From: Posidonia oceanica
Lineage: Eukaryota; Streptophyta; Magnoliopsida; Alismatales; Posidoniaceae
NCBI GenBank assembly: GCA_037176725.1
Contig: JAZBRS010000077.1
Location: forward strand, 4,278,001 to 4,342,000
DNA length: 64,000 bases
Reading direction: 5' to 3'
Shown: one piece after another, positions 11,483-20,255 of the stretch
How positions within the stretch are numbered: position 1 is the stretch's first letter
How the letters are laid out: every line of letters begins with the position of its first letter
The notes under the pieces: generated by a model
What the model was told of the DNA's origin: nothing
Databases searched by the model: none
What the model saw: only the letters and a program-made list of their open reading frames with translations
Translations under genes and position numbers: made by a program

Positions 11483-13928
11483 TGTGACCATCTCTCGAGT
11501 GACATGGACGTACGCTGCCAAAGCTTGTGCATGCTCGGCCGACGAGGGGAACACGGCTAATGGTGGATTCGAGGAGAATTCGACTCGAGGAAACACTGAT
11601 AAAAATAGCAAAATCAAAGGGAAAAAGGGAACAGAAAACATAAAAGGGGAGTTGCCACCTAGTCTATTTGGGAGAACACTGGAAGACGAGGAAAACCAGA
11701 TACAAAAATAAGTAAAGGAAATCAAAGATGTAGATCCATGCTAGTGAATGCGACACAAGGTCACTGCGGTCCAGAGAAAGGGCAAGGACTCCTGTTACGC
11801 ACGGGTAAGGTGTTAGGCACCCCCGATACGCCCGAGAGAGTCGGTTTTTCTTACGTCATTCCACTCAAGTGTGGCTTATATAGGCACAAGAATGCCAATT
11901 AATGTATGCTATCTAGCAATAAGGTTCATGCCATGCAATGGGTAATAAAGCGAATAGAAAGACTCAAATAAACATGTTAAATGCTAAATGAACTCAAATA
12001 GATAGTAAAGCAAGTCTAGAATGCAAGCAAGCTTAAAGGAATACAAGTGGTAGAAGGAGGGAGGCTTTGTCCACTTAAGTAAAGTTACTATTAAAAACGC
12101 GAGAGGTCCATGCGAGACCTCGACGCAAGAACAATTCATTTTTATAGTGGAAAGTCACGGCCAAATTAGATGCCTTCCTCGATTCAATTCGATATGGGAC
12201 CGATTGAATGACGAAGAGGGGACATCTAGGAACATAAACATGCATTAAAATATGTAAATGGGATTAAAGAGAAGGTAGGACATGGGCTAAGTTCTCTGCT
12301 TGAAATCACTGTCAAAATGCGAGAGGTCCATACGGGACCCCGACGCGAGACCGTTAATTCAGACAGTCAACTGTCATCGCCAAATTGAATGCTCAAACAT
12401 AGATGAAATAGTAAATAAATAACTGATAAAGCACAAGGACATATCCAGCTACAACATGCAACAAATAGAATGTAAAATGACTGCCTGGATTGCCACCCCC
12501 ACCTACGTGGATTTTATCGCCGGAAAACAGAGTATCCGCCGGCCGTTTGAGGGGCTAGCGGCATCTGAGGCATCGTCGGCTCTAGTACGGCTTTGGGTGT
12601 ATTCCAAGAAGCAAAGTGGGGAGAAAAGTAAACTAAAGGCCCACTCCACCACTGTCTTCCAACTTCCAGTTGGTCTACTGGGTTGGAGGTGTCTATCTGG
12701 CCACTTGGGTGACGTCGGGCATGCTCCAGTTTGTCTGGGGCGTTGGGAAGGATCGGGGGATGATGATGGATGAACGAGGGACGAAAGTGAAGCAATGCGG
12801 TCTGTCGATTCTCCCTTCGACCTCGGTAGTATTGTGCCGACGAACTCACATGTGGATGCCTTGTAAAGCACTGAGGAGGGTCGGGGAATGATGGTGGAGA
12901 TGCCTAAATGCTCAGGGTAGTGGGACGAACCGGCCATGCACGCAATGGTGGAATGCCGTGCGCATGCTGTTGACCCACCGCCAGAGAAAGGGCAAAATGC
13001 TAATGCAGTGCACAAAAGCTAAGAAAAAACAAAATAAAAGGAAGGGAAGCACACACACGACCACAAGGAGGAATTCTACTCTACTGTGTGGAGGGGGATT
13101 ACCTGAAACGGCACCGTGGGCTTGTCTTCTCTGGCGATAGCTGCAACTCCAGCGAACGAGGCTTGCAGTCGTAGGCGAGGGCTGCAGTGGTCCAGGATGC
13201 AAGGGAAGGCTCACACACTCTCTCTCGGGCTCTAGGGAAGGCTCTGGAGGTGGTGGAACTCGAGCAAGGGCCTCGACAGCGATGTGGTTCGCCAGAGGTG
13301 GGTTCTTAATCCACAGGCACTGGAATTGAGAAGGCTCGCGGGTCTGGAAGCTCTGGGAACTCAAGTGGATGCTCAGGATTCTAGGAGGATGCCAAGGGAA
13401 GCCAGAGGAGGGGGCTTGACCGGCCGGGAGCACTATTTTATAGGTGGTTGAAATGATTGTAGGCCGTTAGCGTGGATCTGGATTCAAATCGAGTGGTTAG
13501 GATGTTGGTTGTGGATCGACAGGTGGAAGTGGTTGGAATGGAAGGCTGGATGACCCAGGTGTCCAAGGGCACAAACTCAGATTGGCAGGGGCCAATGGAA
13601 AGAGAGGAATGGGTGGCCCAAAGGTGACTGGACCACCTAGCCCCACTATTACAGGACAAAACATGAGAGCCTGACGCGGGGGTCTTACGCGAGAGTCCTA
13701 TATAGGAGCTGCTAACCTGACTTCTGAGCCTATTCCTCTGGTTCGTAGGCCATCGGTGGGCTAGGTTTAGGAAGTTTTAGGTACTTGGATGTGTTGGTGT
13801 GTGTTTAGGTAGGTTTAGGCGGGATTTAGCTGGGTTTTAGGGTTTGGTGAAGTGGTGGGGCTCGCCTTGACCAAATGCATTCTTTTGGAGTAAGCAGCTG
13901 ACACTGACTTCCAGAATGGGGTGTCTAC
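11483..13928 (-). mobile_element. 3' LTR of element G
   Basis: On the minus strand it begins TGTAGACACCCCATTCTGG (plus end 13928), directly after a PPT, and ends near plus 11483 (TGTGACCATC on the plus strand). The 3' end was placed by aligning the GCCAAAGC segment with the ends of solo LTRs 1 and D, so it is approximate. It carries the shared module (minus, about 11760-11855) and the PBS-like decamer with one change (11648-11657). The ORFs inside have no recognisable domain. Confidence 0.75.
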
Positions 13929-13942
13929 AGATGCCCCTCCCT
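13929..13942 (-). promoter_or_regulatory. Polypurine tract of element G
   Basis: The minus strand reads CAGGGAGGGGCATC directly before the LTR's TGTAGACACC. It primes plus-strand DNA synthesis. Elements B (52180-52193) and C (28247-28260) have nearly the same tract. Confidence 0.8.
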
Positions 13943-14576
13943 GAGTGAGGCCAAGGGAACCAAGGTCGCTGCTCAGGGTTGACAGGACACCCCACTTGAA
14001 GTCGGTGGGAGAAATGTTGCTGTCGACGTGAGTCATTTATTCGGTGGATGCACCGAAAGTCGTGACTCGTTGCCGCAATGCAAATGCTATTGTAAATGCT
14101 AGGATGCAATGCTGATGCTAGTCATGTGATGCTATTGACATGCTGATGCTTATGTGTGCTGAACTCTGCTGGGGTATGCATGCGGGATTGTGCGATGCTG
14201 CTATGGAGGATGCTAATGATGCTTGCGTACGCTGAGCTTTGTGCGGCTCTAAGTGATGGAAAATGTGATGCGTGTTGGTGCTGACTCTGCTAAGGATGCA
14301 AGCAAAGTGAGCGGTGCTGTGCACTGAGCTCTGTGCGGCTCTAAGCGATGTTGATGCAATGTGTATGAATGCTAAATGATGCAAATGAGCGATGAGTTGA
14401 CGGACTTAACATCGGATAATTTTGGGTTATCGGCCCAAAGAGATTGACAGACTCACACCGAATAGTTCGGGTTATCGGCCCAAAGAGAAAAAATGTCTGG
14501 CATGGTGACAAATGCTGTCCAAGTAGTTGGGGCTACCGACCCAAAGAAAAGGAACGACACAGTGGCAAAAAAGATG

Positions 14577-14606
14577 CCCCTGGTATCGCAAGAGGGATAC
14601 CAGGGG
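14577..14606 (-). other. Conserved stem-loop in element G 3' region
   Basis: CCCCTGGTATC (14577-14587) and GATACCAGGGG (14596-14606) form a perfect 11-bp inverted repeat with an 8-nt loop. Element B carries versions on both sides of its array (48234-48261 and 51686-51715). Confidence 0.8.
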
Positions 14607-14860
14607 CGAGTGAAATGCTCCTAGTATCGGGAAAGATCATCAGACAGTTTGACGGGTGTCATCCTGGCAGTTTGGGCTGCCGGCCCAAGCAGACATTTTG
14701 ACGGTTGTCGACCGAGCAATTAGGGTTGCCAGCCCGGAAAAGGAAAAGGGCTAGACAATATGACGGGTGTCAACCGAGCAGTTAGGGTTGCCAGCCTGAA
14801 AAGACATTTTAACGGTTGTTGACCGAACAGTTAAGGATGCCAGCTAGAGCAGAAGCGAAA

Positions 14861-15747
14861 GGCAGGACTCCGACAGAGTTGCGCAAAAGGAAAATACTTG
14901 TCCTCGACTGAGGAAGCAAGCAGGCGAGACTCCAACAGAGTCACACGAAAGGAAAAGACTTGTCCTCGACCGAGGAAGCAAGTAGGCGAGACTCCAGTAG
15001 AGTCATGTGAAAGGAAAAGACTTGTCCTCGACCGAGGAAGCAAGCAGGCGGGACTTCGGTAGAGTCGCGCGAAAGGAAAAGACTTGTCCTCGATCGAGGA
15101 CGCAAGCAGGCGGGACTCCGGCAGAGTCACGCGAAAGGAAAAGACTTGTCCTCTACCGAGGAAGCAAGCAGGCGGGACTCTGGCAGAGTCGCGCAAAAGA
15201 AAAAGACTTGTCCTCAACCGAGAAGCAAGCAGGTGGGACTCCGACAGAGTTGCGCAAAAGGAAAATACTTGTCCTCGACTGAGGAAGCAAGCAGGCGAGA
15301 CTCCAACAGAGTCACACGAAAGGAAAAGACTTGTCCTCGACCGAGGAAGCAAGTAGGCGAGACTCCAATAGAGTCATGTGAAAGGAAAAGACTTGTCCTC
15401 GACCGAGGAAGCAAGTAGGCGGGACTTCGGTAGAGTCGCGCGAAAGGAAATGACTTGTCCTCGATCGAGGAAGCAAGCAAGCGGGACTCCGGCAGAGTCG
15501 TGCGAAAAGGAAAAACTTGTCCTCAACCGAGGAAGCAAGCAGGTGGGACTCCGGCAGAGTCCTGCAAAAGGAAAAGACTTGTCCTCGACCGAGGAAGCAA
15601 GCAGGTGGGACTCTGGCAGAGTTGCGCGAAAGGAAAAGACTTGTCCTCGATCAAGGAAGCAAGTGGGCAAGACTTTGGTAGAGTCGCGCGAAAGGAAAAG
15701 ACTTGTCCTTGACCGAGGAAGCAAGCAGGCGGGACTCCGGCAGAGTC
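14861..15747 (-). repeat. 62-bp tandem array of element G
   Basis: About 14 copies of a 62-bp unit with the fixed core AAAAGACTTGTCCTCGAC and GAGGAAGCAAGCAGGCGGGA. It is the reverse complement of the 61/57-bp array of element B, as expected for the opposite orientation. A higher-order repeat of about 371 bp (six units) is seen: the variant GCGCAAAAGGAAAATACTT recurs at 14881 and 15252 and the following units match in order. Open frames across the array are a by-product of stop-poor repeats. Confidence 0.88.
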
Positions 15748-15851
15748 AGTGGATTGACTCTTCCTTTATATTGGCCATGTGGCTACTGTTGTGATTGCTC
15801 AAAGAACAAAGGATGGCCCCTTGTTCGGAATCTTCCATTGGGGTTGTTTCT

Positions 15852-16130
15852 CTACCCGTAGTGTTCGGTGTTTGGCGGCGCATTTCCGAGCTGTCCCTGG
15901 TATAGACCTTCAGGGATGTGGTTTGCGACGAGCCTTCGTAGTCCTTCACCAGAGAGGTAGTGACCATGATGGAGATCATTATATTCTTGACTTGATATGT
16001 CCGTTGGGCCAAGTTGGTTGGTGTTGCTATAAAGGAAGCGACACACGACTTGATATTGGATCGAGTTGGGATCCATTTCTTCTCCAGTGGTTGGATGGAA
16101 TATCTTCATGCTGGGTTCCTCCTTAGGCAA
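15852..16130 (-). pseudogene. Unrecognised ORF at the gag position of element F
   Basis: A 92-codon open frame beginning MPKEEPSMKIF and containing the segment FLYSNTNQLG. I do not recognise the family. It lies downstream (minus strand) of the leader and T-rich tract, where gag begins in element C, but shows no clear similarity to C's gag. It ends shortly before the truncation at 15748. It may be the N-terminus of a divergent gag or an element-specific leader ORF. Confidence 0.3.
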
Positions 16131-16229
16131 GTTATCTGCGTCTCAATGATTGCTATTAAGCTCAGGGTATTCAACTTTGAATTCAGACATGCATTTCAGC
16201 TATAAATCTGACTTAAGTTTCTATAAAAC

Positions 16230-16357
16230 GTAAGACATGCCAGAATCGTTGTCTAACGTAAGACGCTCAGAATCCAGCGTCTAATAACGGCAACTGGCGA
16301 CGTTGTACACTTATTCTTAGCCGTTCAACGTTAGACACGCAGATCGCTGCGTCTAAC
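16230..16357. repeat. Two pairs of 28-bp dyad cassettes, word GTTAGACGC, in element F
   Basis: Units start at 16230, 16258, 16302 and 16330, so each pair is exactly head to tail. The pattern is 9-nt arm, 10-nt spacer, 9-nt arm. Examples are GTAAGACGC-N10-GCGTCTAAT and GTTAGACAC-N10-GCGTCTAAC. Confidence 0.8.
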
Positions 16358-16773
16358 ACTTTAAGTTCCTAATAGGAATTTTACCACTGATTTTCCCATT
16401 GATTTGGTGGGAGATCAACTTTTCAAAGGTTTTTACAGACTTTATACTATCAGAGATCAAGGAATCACTCAATTTCCTTTTTTTCTTGTTTTCTTTTCTT
16501 TTCTTTTTTTCATTTTTTTTCTATTTTTTTTCCTTTTCTTTTTCTTTTGTTTTTTTTTATTTTTTTTATTTTTTATATATATGGGAAGGATTACAAGTAC
16601 TTACAAAAGAAAAAAGAAATTACAGAAGCTTTGCGATTTAATACAGGTTCCTAAAAAAAATAAAAATAGAATATAAAACTGGGACTGTCCTATTTATGGT
16701 TTTTTTTTCAATGTTTTACCCTGTAATTAATCCACCACAGAAAAGCTAAAATAAACAGCCAATCATAGAATGT

Positions 16774-16829
16774 GTTAGACACGGTATCTCCTACATCTAA
16801 CGTTAAATGCAGAGATTTCGACATCTAAC
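16774..16829. repeat. Pair of 28-bp dyad cassettes in element F
   Basis: GTTAGACAC-N10-ACATCTAAC (16774-16801) followed at once by GTTAAATGC-N10-ACATCTAAC (16802-16829). Confidence 0.75.
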
Positions 16830-17223
16830 ACCCTGTTTCAGAGAACTTCACAGAAACACTTTCAGACAGCGATTAAAGTTTTGATTTATGTTTTCACTTT
16901 GATATTAGTGTCTTAAACCTGCGTAGCTCTCAGGGTATCTTAAGGCTTGGGTATGGCTTTTTTTTTTTTTTTTCAAGGATTTCTATGGATCCTCACAAAA
17001 ATGGGTAAATATATATTTTTTTTTAGGTACTTATAGACACCCCATTTTGACAGCTTGGATGATGGTGGATCCTCCTGCAAGCTCGCTTGGATCCTGGGAT
17101 AGCCAATTTCCACTTAAACCCCATTCGAACCCTAAAACCTCGCCTAAGCCTTAACCCAAACCCTAACCCTAACCTAAGCCAAAACACCAAAAACAACCCT
17201 TAAGCTTCTCAGATTCGTTGTAC

Positions 17224-17281
17224 GTTGGACGCGCTCTGTACTGGCGTCCAAAGTTGGACACGCTCTGTGCTAGCGTCCAAC
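17224..17281. repeat. Pair of 29-bp dyad cassettes, word GTTGGACGCT, in B 5' LTR
   Basis: GTTGGACGCG-N9-GGCGTCCAAA then GTTGGACACG-N9-AGCGTCCAAC, head to tail at 17224 and 17253. Confidence 0.8.
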
Positions 17282-18187
17282 GAGTTGAAGGCAGCCACCG
17301 CCTCCGCCACCTCTGGCCTGCCGCTCTCGTCCTCTCCTCCGTCAGCCCACACTTACTACCGCGTCCCCTCACCACTCCCGGCCACCCACTACGTGCCAAC
17401 GCCACTTACTCGGCCTACCTCCGCGTCACCTCTCCGCCAGCGTGTTTCCCGCCCTCACCTTTGCCACTGAACTAGCCACCTGTGCCCTGCCACCCATGAC
17501 GACTTCCATCCACCTCCTGACATCCCACTTACTCCGCTTGACACCCACGATGGCTTTCCCACTCCCCACAACCTCTGCCAATGCCTGCCATTGCCACAGA
17601 TCAGTGGAACAAAACCACCTTGAACCCAACTTTCCATAGACCACCACATAGATTTTGCTGAAAATTCAGAGCTCCCACGAGTGCCCCAGAACCTTCAACT
17701 ACCTTTCCAGACCTTCTCCCGCGTCCCAGCAGCTCATTGGAGTTCAGCTCGCCGCCATCTTCCACGTCGCCGATAGAGACTACAAACATCCTCTGCAAGC
17801 CACGATCAGGTGATCTCTCATCACCCTTAGCTTGCACATGCATGTGGTAGTGTAGTAGGTCCCTTTCCATGCACTTTGCATCGCATACACGGCCCTCCCA
17901 CCTAGCTCACCTGAGTTCGGTGATGGGTTCGCCGTCCGCATTAGGCCGCCAGCCATTGAGCGCGTGATGGCATGCACTAAGTTTGGGGAACCCTCCTCTA
18001 CACCCCCAAAGCGTCACAGCCAGGTAACACGGCTCGTCCCCTTTAATGGCCGGAGGAGACATGGCCACCAGCTGCGGCCTAATGGACATGGACATGCTCG
18101 TCGTCACATACTCTTGCTTCCTAGCTAATTAGATTTTGGTTTTTGGTCGATTTGGCCACTAGTTTTGGCCAGGGAAGATCTCGACCT

Positions 18188-18244
18188 ATTGGACGCACAA
18201 GCTGGTGTGTCCAATGTTGGACATGCCTTGAGGCAGCGTCCAAC
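18188..18244. repeat. Pair of dyad cassettes in B 5' LTR
   Basis: ATTGGACGCA-N9-GTGTCCAAT (18188-18215) followed by GTTGGACATG-N9-AGCGTCCAAC (18216-18244). This pair is within the segment missing from the 3' LTR. Confidence 0.75.
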
Positions 18245-18431
18245 ACCCCTGCTGGTCTTTTTATTTATTTTATTTTATTTTATTTTGCTTCTATGTTACT
18301 ATGCTGTGAATGTTGTCTTCATGTGGATCATCTTGCATGCTTTCCTTCATGCTTTTACATGCCATGTTGTAGATCTCATCTTGATTTAGGCTTGGTTTTC
18401 TTTTTCATGCTTCATAATCTCTTGCCTGGGT

Positions 18432-18489
18432 GTAGGACGCTAGAGTTTCCAGCGTCCTATGTTCGATGCGGATAAAGCTCGCGTCTTAC
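18432..18489. repeat. Pair of dyad cassettes with a matched two-arm change
   Basis: GTAGGACGCT-N9-AGCGTCCTAT (18432-18460) then GTTCGATGCG-N9-CGCGTCTTAC (18461-18489). In the first, TTGG has become TAGG on the left and CCAA has become CCTA on the right, so the stem is preserved. Confidence 0.75.
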
Positions 18490-18663
18490 ACTCCAGTTTA
18501 TCTTGCTTACATCTTGCATCTTATGATCCCTTTATTTTGAGATGATTAGCTAGCCCATGTGTGTGTATGTTGATATATGGGTTCTCTTTCAGTTGCTTGC
18601 AGGTTTATATGATGTCATTTTATCACTTTGCATGTAGTTTTGCTATGTTTTTGTTTGCCCTAT

Positions 18664-18721
18664 GTTGGGCACTGAATGCTCTAGCATCCTATGTTGGACG
18701 CTGTGTATTCCAGCGTCCAAC
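18664..18721. repeat. Pair of dyad cassettes in B 5' LTR
   Basis: GTTGGGCACT-N9-AGCATCCTAT (18664-18692), then GTTGGACGCT-N9-AGCGTCCAAC (18693-18721), the latter with perfect 10-bp arms. Confidence 0.85.
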
Positions 18722-18898
18722 ACTCTACCTTGTTTTAAATCATGCTCATGCCTGCATCATGCTCTTAAATCTTTTCTGGCTTCTTTGATCCATGCATGCA
18801 TGTTGCTAGCTAGAGCTTATTTCAATCATTTGTAGGTTTACATAATGTTTTCTCCATCAGTTTGCATGTAGTTTTTATGCTTTTGTCTAGCGTCCTAT

Positions 18899-18956
18899 GT
18901 TGGACGCAGAATGCTCTAGCGTCCTATGTTGGACGCTGAGTATTCTAGCGTCCAAC
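18899..18956. repeat. Pair of dyad cassettes in B 5' LTR
   Basis: GTTGGACGCA-N9-AGCGTCCTAT (18899-18927), then GTTGGACGCT-N9-AGCGTCCAAC (18928-18956). A lone right arm (18889-18898) precedes them. Confidence 0.85.
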
Positions 18957-19128
18957 ACTCTACTTTGTTTCAAGCTAGCTTTATGCTGGTGCCATGTTCT
19001 TAAATCTCTTTTTGGCCGTTTATCTGGATTGCCTAGCATGATTTGCTTGTCTTCTGCTGCCATATTGCATTTGCATCATGTTTATACATTCAGCATGCAT
19101 GCATTTATCTTAAATCCTAGGCTCAGCT

Positions 19129-19215
19129 GTTGGACGCTGGGGATCACTACTTCCAATGTTGGACGTTGGGGATCACTACTTCCAATGTTGGACGCTGGTG
19201 ATCACAGCGTCCAGG
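19129..19215. repeat. Three tandem 29-bp dyad cassettes
   Basis: Units at 19129, 19158 and 19187. The first two have right arm TACTTCCAAT; the third reads GTTGGACGCT-N9-AGCGTCCAGG. The spacers are near-identical (GGGGATCAC, GGGGATCAC, GGTGATCAC). Confidence 0.8.
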
Positions 19216-19377
19216 ACCCTTTGCCAGTTTAAAATCGCTTTGATGCTTGCATTTGATTTCTAAGCTTTGTGCTTTGATCTTTTAGCATGGTTTATCTGCT
19301 CATAGCTTTTTCATTGCATTAAAATGCATGTTTTCCAAAGTTGCATGCCTCCCTTGCTGGTTCTTTGTTTTTTCTGT

Positions 19378-19435
19378 GTTGGACGCTATCTGTTCCAGCG
19401 TCCAACATAGGACGCTGGTCAGTTTAGCGTCCAAC
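19378..19435. repeat. Pair of dyad cassettes in B 5' LTR
   Basis: GTTGGACGCT-N9-AGCGTCCAAC (19378-19406, perfect) then ATAGGACGCT-N9-AGCGTCCAAC (19407-19435). Confidence 0.85.
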
Positions 19436-19683
19436 ACTTTACAGTTTGCTGCTCACTGTTTTTAAGCGCCGATCTTGTTTTTGTTGTCGCTTTCCGCATT
19501 TTGTTGCCTCCGGTACTTGCCTTGACACCCATGCATGTTGTCGGACCCTTGTCTCCTATTTTACGCCTTGCATCGCCCGCTTTCCCGTGGTTTGCCGCCT
19601 CGGACTTGTTTTCCCTCGCATGCCGCTATTCGCATTGCATGGTTTTCTTCGGCGGTTTGATTTCTTGCCTGCATCGCATTTAG

Positions 19684-20003
19684 GACAGTGATGCTTACTG
19701 TCTGGAGTTCTTATGAACCAGGGCTTGCTCGGTTCAGAACACACGCAGCACTGCTAAGCACATAGGCTGCACGTTTAATTTTCCATGCATGGCATTCAAG
19801 AATTTATGCATTTGAGCATACATAGCATGGCATAGCATTTATCGCCCCCTAGGCGTACAGTTAAAGACAAGCACTTGCCGAAATTCCGACATATGCGAGC
19901 GATAAGCCTTGAAAGACCGATTCCTCGGGCGTGTCGGGGGTGCCTAACACCTTCCCCACACGTAACTGGAGTCCTTACCCTTTCTTTGGCTCGCAATGAC
20001 CAT
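19684..20003 (+). other. Shared LTR 3' modules 1 and 2 (B 5' LTR copy)
   Basis: Module 1 (19684-19742) is built around GATGCTTACTGTCTGGAGTT and a GAACCAGGGCTTG segment. Module 2 (19908-20003) contains AAAGACCGATTC, GTGCCTAACACCTTCCCC and GGAGTCCTTACCCTTTC. Both recur in the same order in solo LTRs 1, 2 and D and in LTR E; module 2 also occurs in G and, damaged, in H. Their position suggests the R-U5 side of the LTR. RNA processing or packaging roles are possible but untested. Confidence 0.7.
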
Positions 20004-20114
20004 TATGCCCATATCCTAGGCACAAGTCATTTACTTTTGCATAGCATGGCATTCATTTGAATGTTTTCTTGCATTTCCCCCGGTTTTCCTTGTCTCCCGA
20101 TTGAATAGATTAGG

Positions 20115-20124
20115 TGGCGACTCC
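20115..20124 (+). promoter_or_regulatory. PBS-like decamer inside the B 5' LTR
   Basis: TGGCGACTCC is identical to the first ten bases of the true PBS, which lies 123 nt downstream. It is preceded by a GTCTCCCGATTGAATAGA block conserved across the LTRs here. It may be a second tRNA contact or a former PBS absorbed into the LTR. Confidence 0.55.
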
Positions 20125-20237
20125 GTTTTGCTTTATCATCTTTGTTTTCCTCCATCGCCATTATCCGTGACACTCTCCCTCTTTTCGCCTGATGTCGGTT
20201 GATTCGGTGTCAAGGTACGGGGATAGGTTACAGAAAG

Positions 20238-20255
20238 TGGCGACTCCACTGGGGA
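20238..20255 (+). promoter_or_regulatory. Primer binding site, tRNA-Arg type (element B)
   Basis: TGGCGACTCCACTGGGGA lies 5 nt after the LTR end. It complements a tRNA 3' end of the form ...CCCCAGTGGAGTCG plus CCA, as I recall for plant tRNA-Arg(ACG). Tat/Ogre elements are known to use tRNA-Arg. It primes minus-strand DNA synthesis. Confidence 0.85.

Larger units (their letters stand above)
13943..15747 (-). mobile_element. Element G 3' non-coding region, truncated at 15747
   Basis: Between the PPT and the tandem array lies about 900 bp of non-coding sequence equivalent to 51600-52180 of element B. It includes several TATCGGCCCAAAG copies (14420-14540) and the CCCCTGGTATC stem-loop. The gag-pol part of G is missing: at about 15748 the sequence switches abruptly to element F. 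This may be a deletion or an insertion boundary. No gene here. Confidence 0.7.
15748..17031 (-). mobile_element. Element F internal fragment, left part
   Basis: Minus-strand element F: start of an ORF (15852-16130), then a T-rich tract (16480-16580) and leader sequence carrying paired dyad cassettes. The leader continues at 54589 on the far side of element B, whose 5-bp target duplication GTACT (17027-17031 and 54584-54588) joins the two halves. The same order of T-rich tract then leader is found in element C (33340-34640). F is broken at 15748 and shows no pol. Confidence 0.6.
17032..20232 (+). mobile_element. 5' LTR of element B (3,201 bp)
   Basis: It starts TATAGACACCCC (the 3' copy keeps TG) and ends GGTTACA, 5 nt before the PBS. 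It contains a GC-rich first third, seven clusters of 29-bp dyad cassettes (17224-19435) and three modules common to the LTRs of the window: 19684-19742, 19908-20003 and about 20080-20124. It is about 810 bp longer than the 3' LTR because roughly 17740-18565 is absent there. Short telomere-like CCCTAA units near 17157-17175 are part of the LTR. Confidence 0.93.

Noticed and set aside
17155..17180. CCCTAA telomere-like repeats
   Set aside because: Only two or three degenerate units, present at the same place in both LTRs of B, so they are LTR sequence and not a telomere or interstitial telomeric array.
20238..20255. Possible tRNA gene around the TGGCGACTCC motif
   Set aside because: No cloverleaf could be found nearby. 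The motif is explained as a PBS by its position 5 nt after the LTR end.
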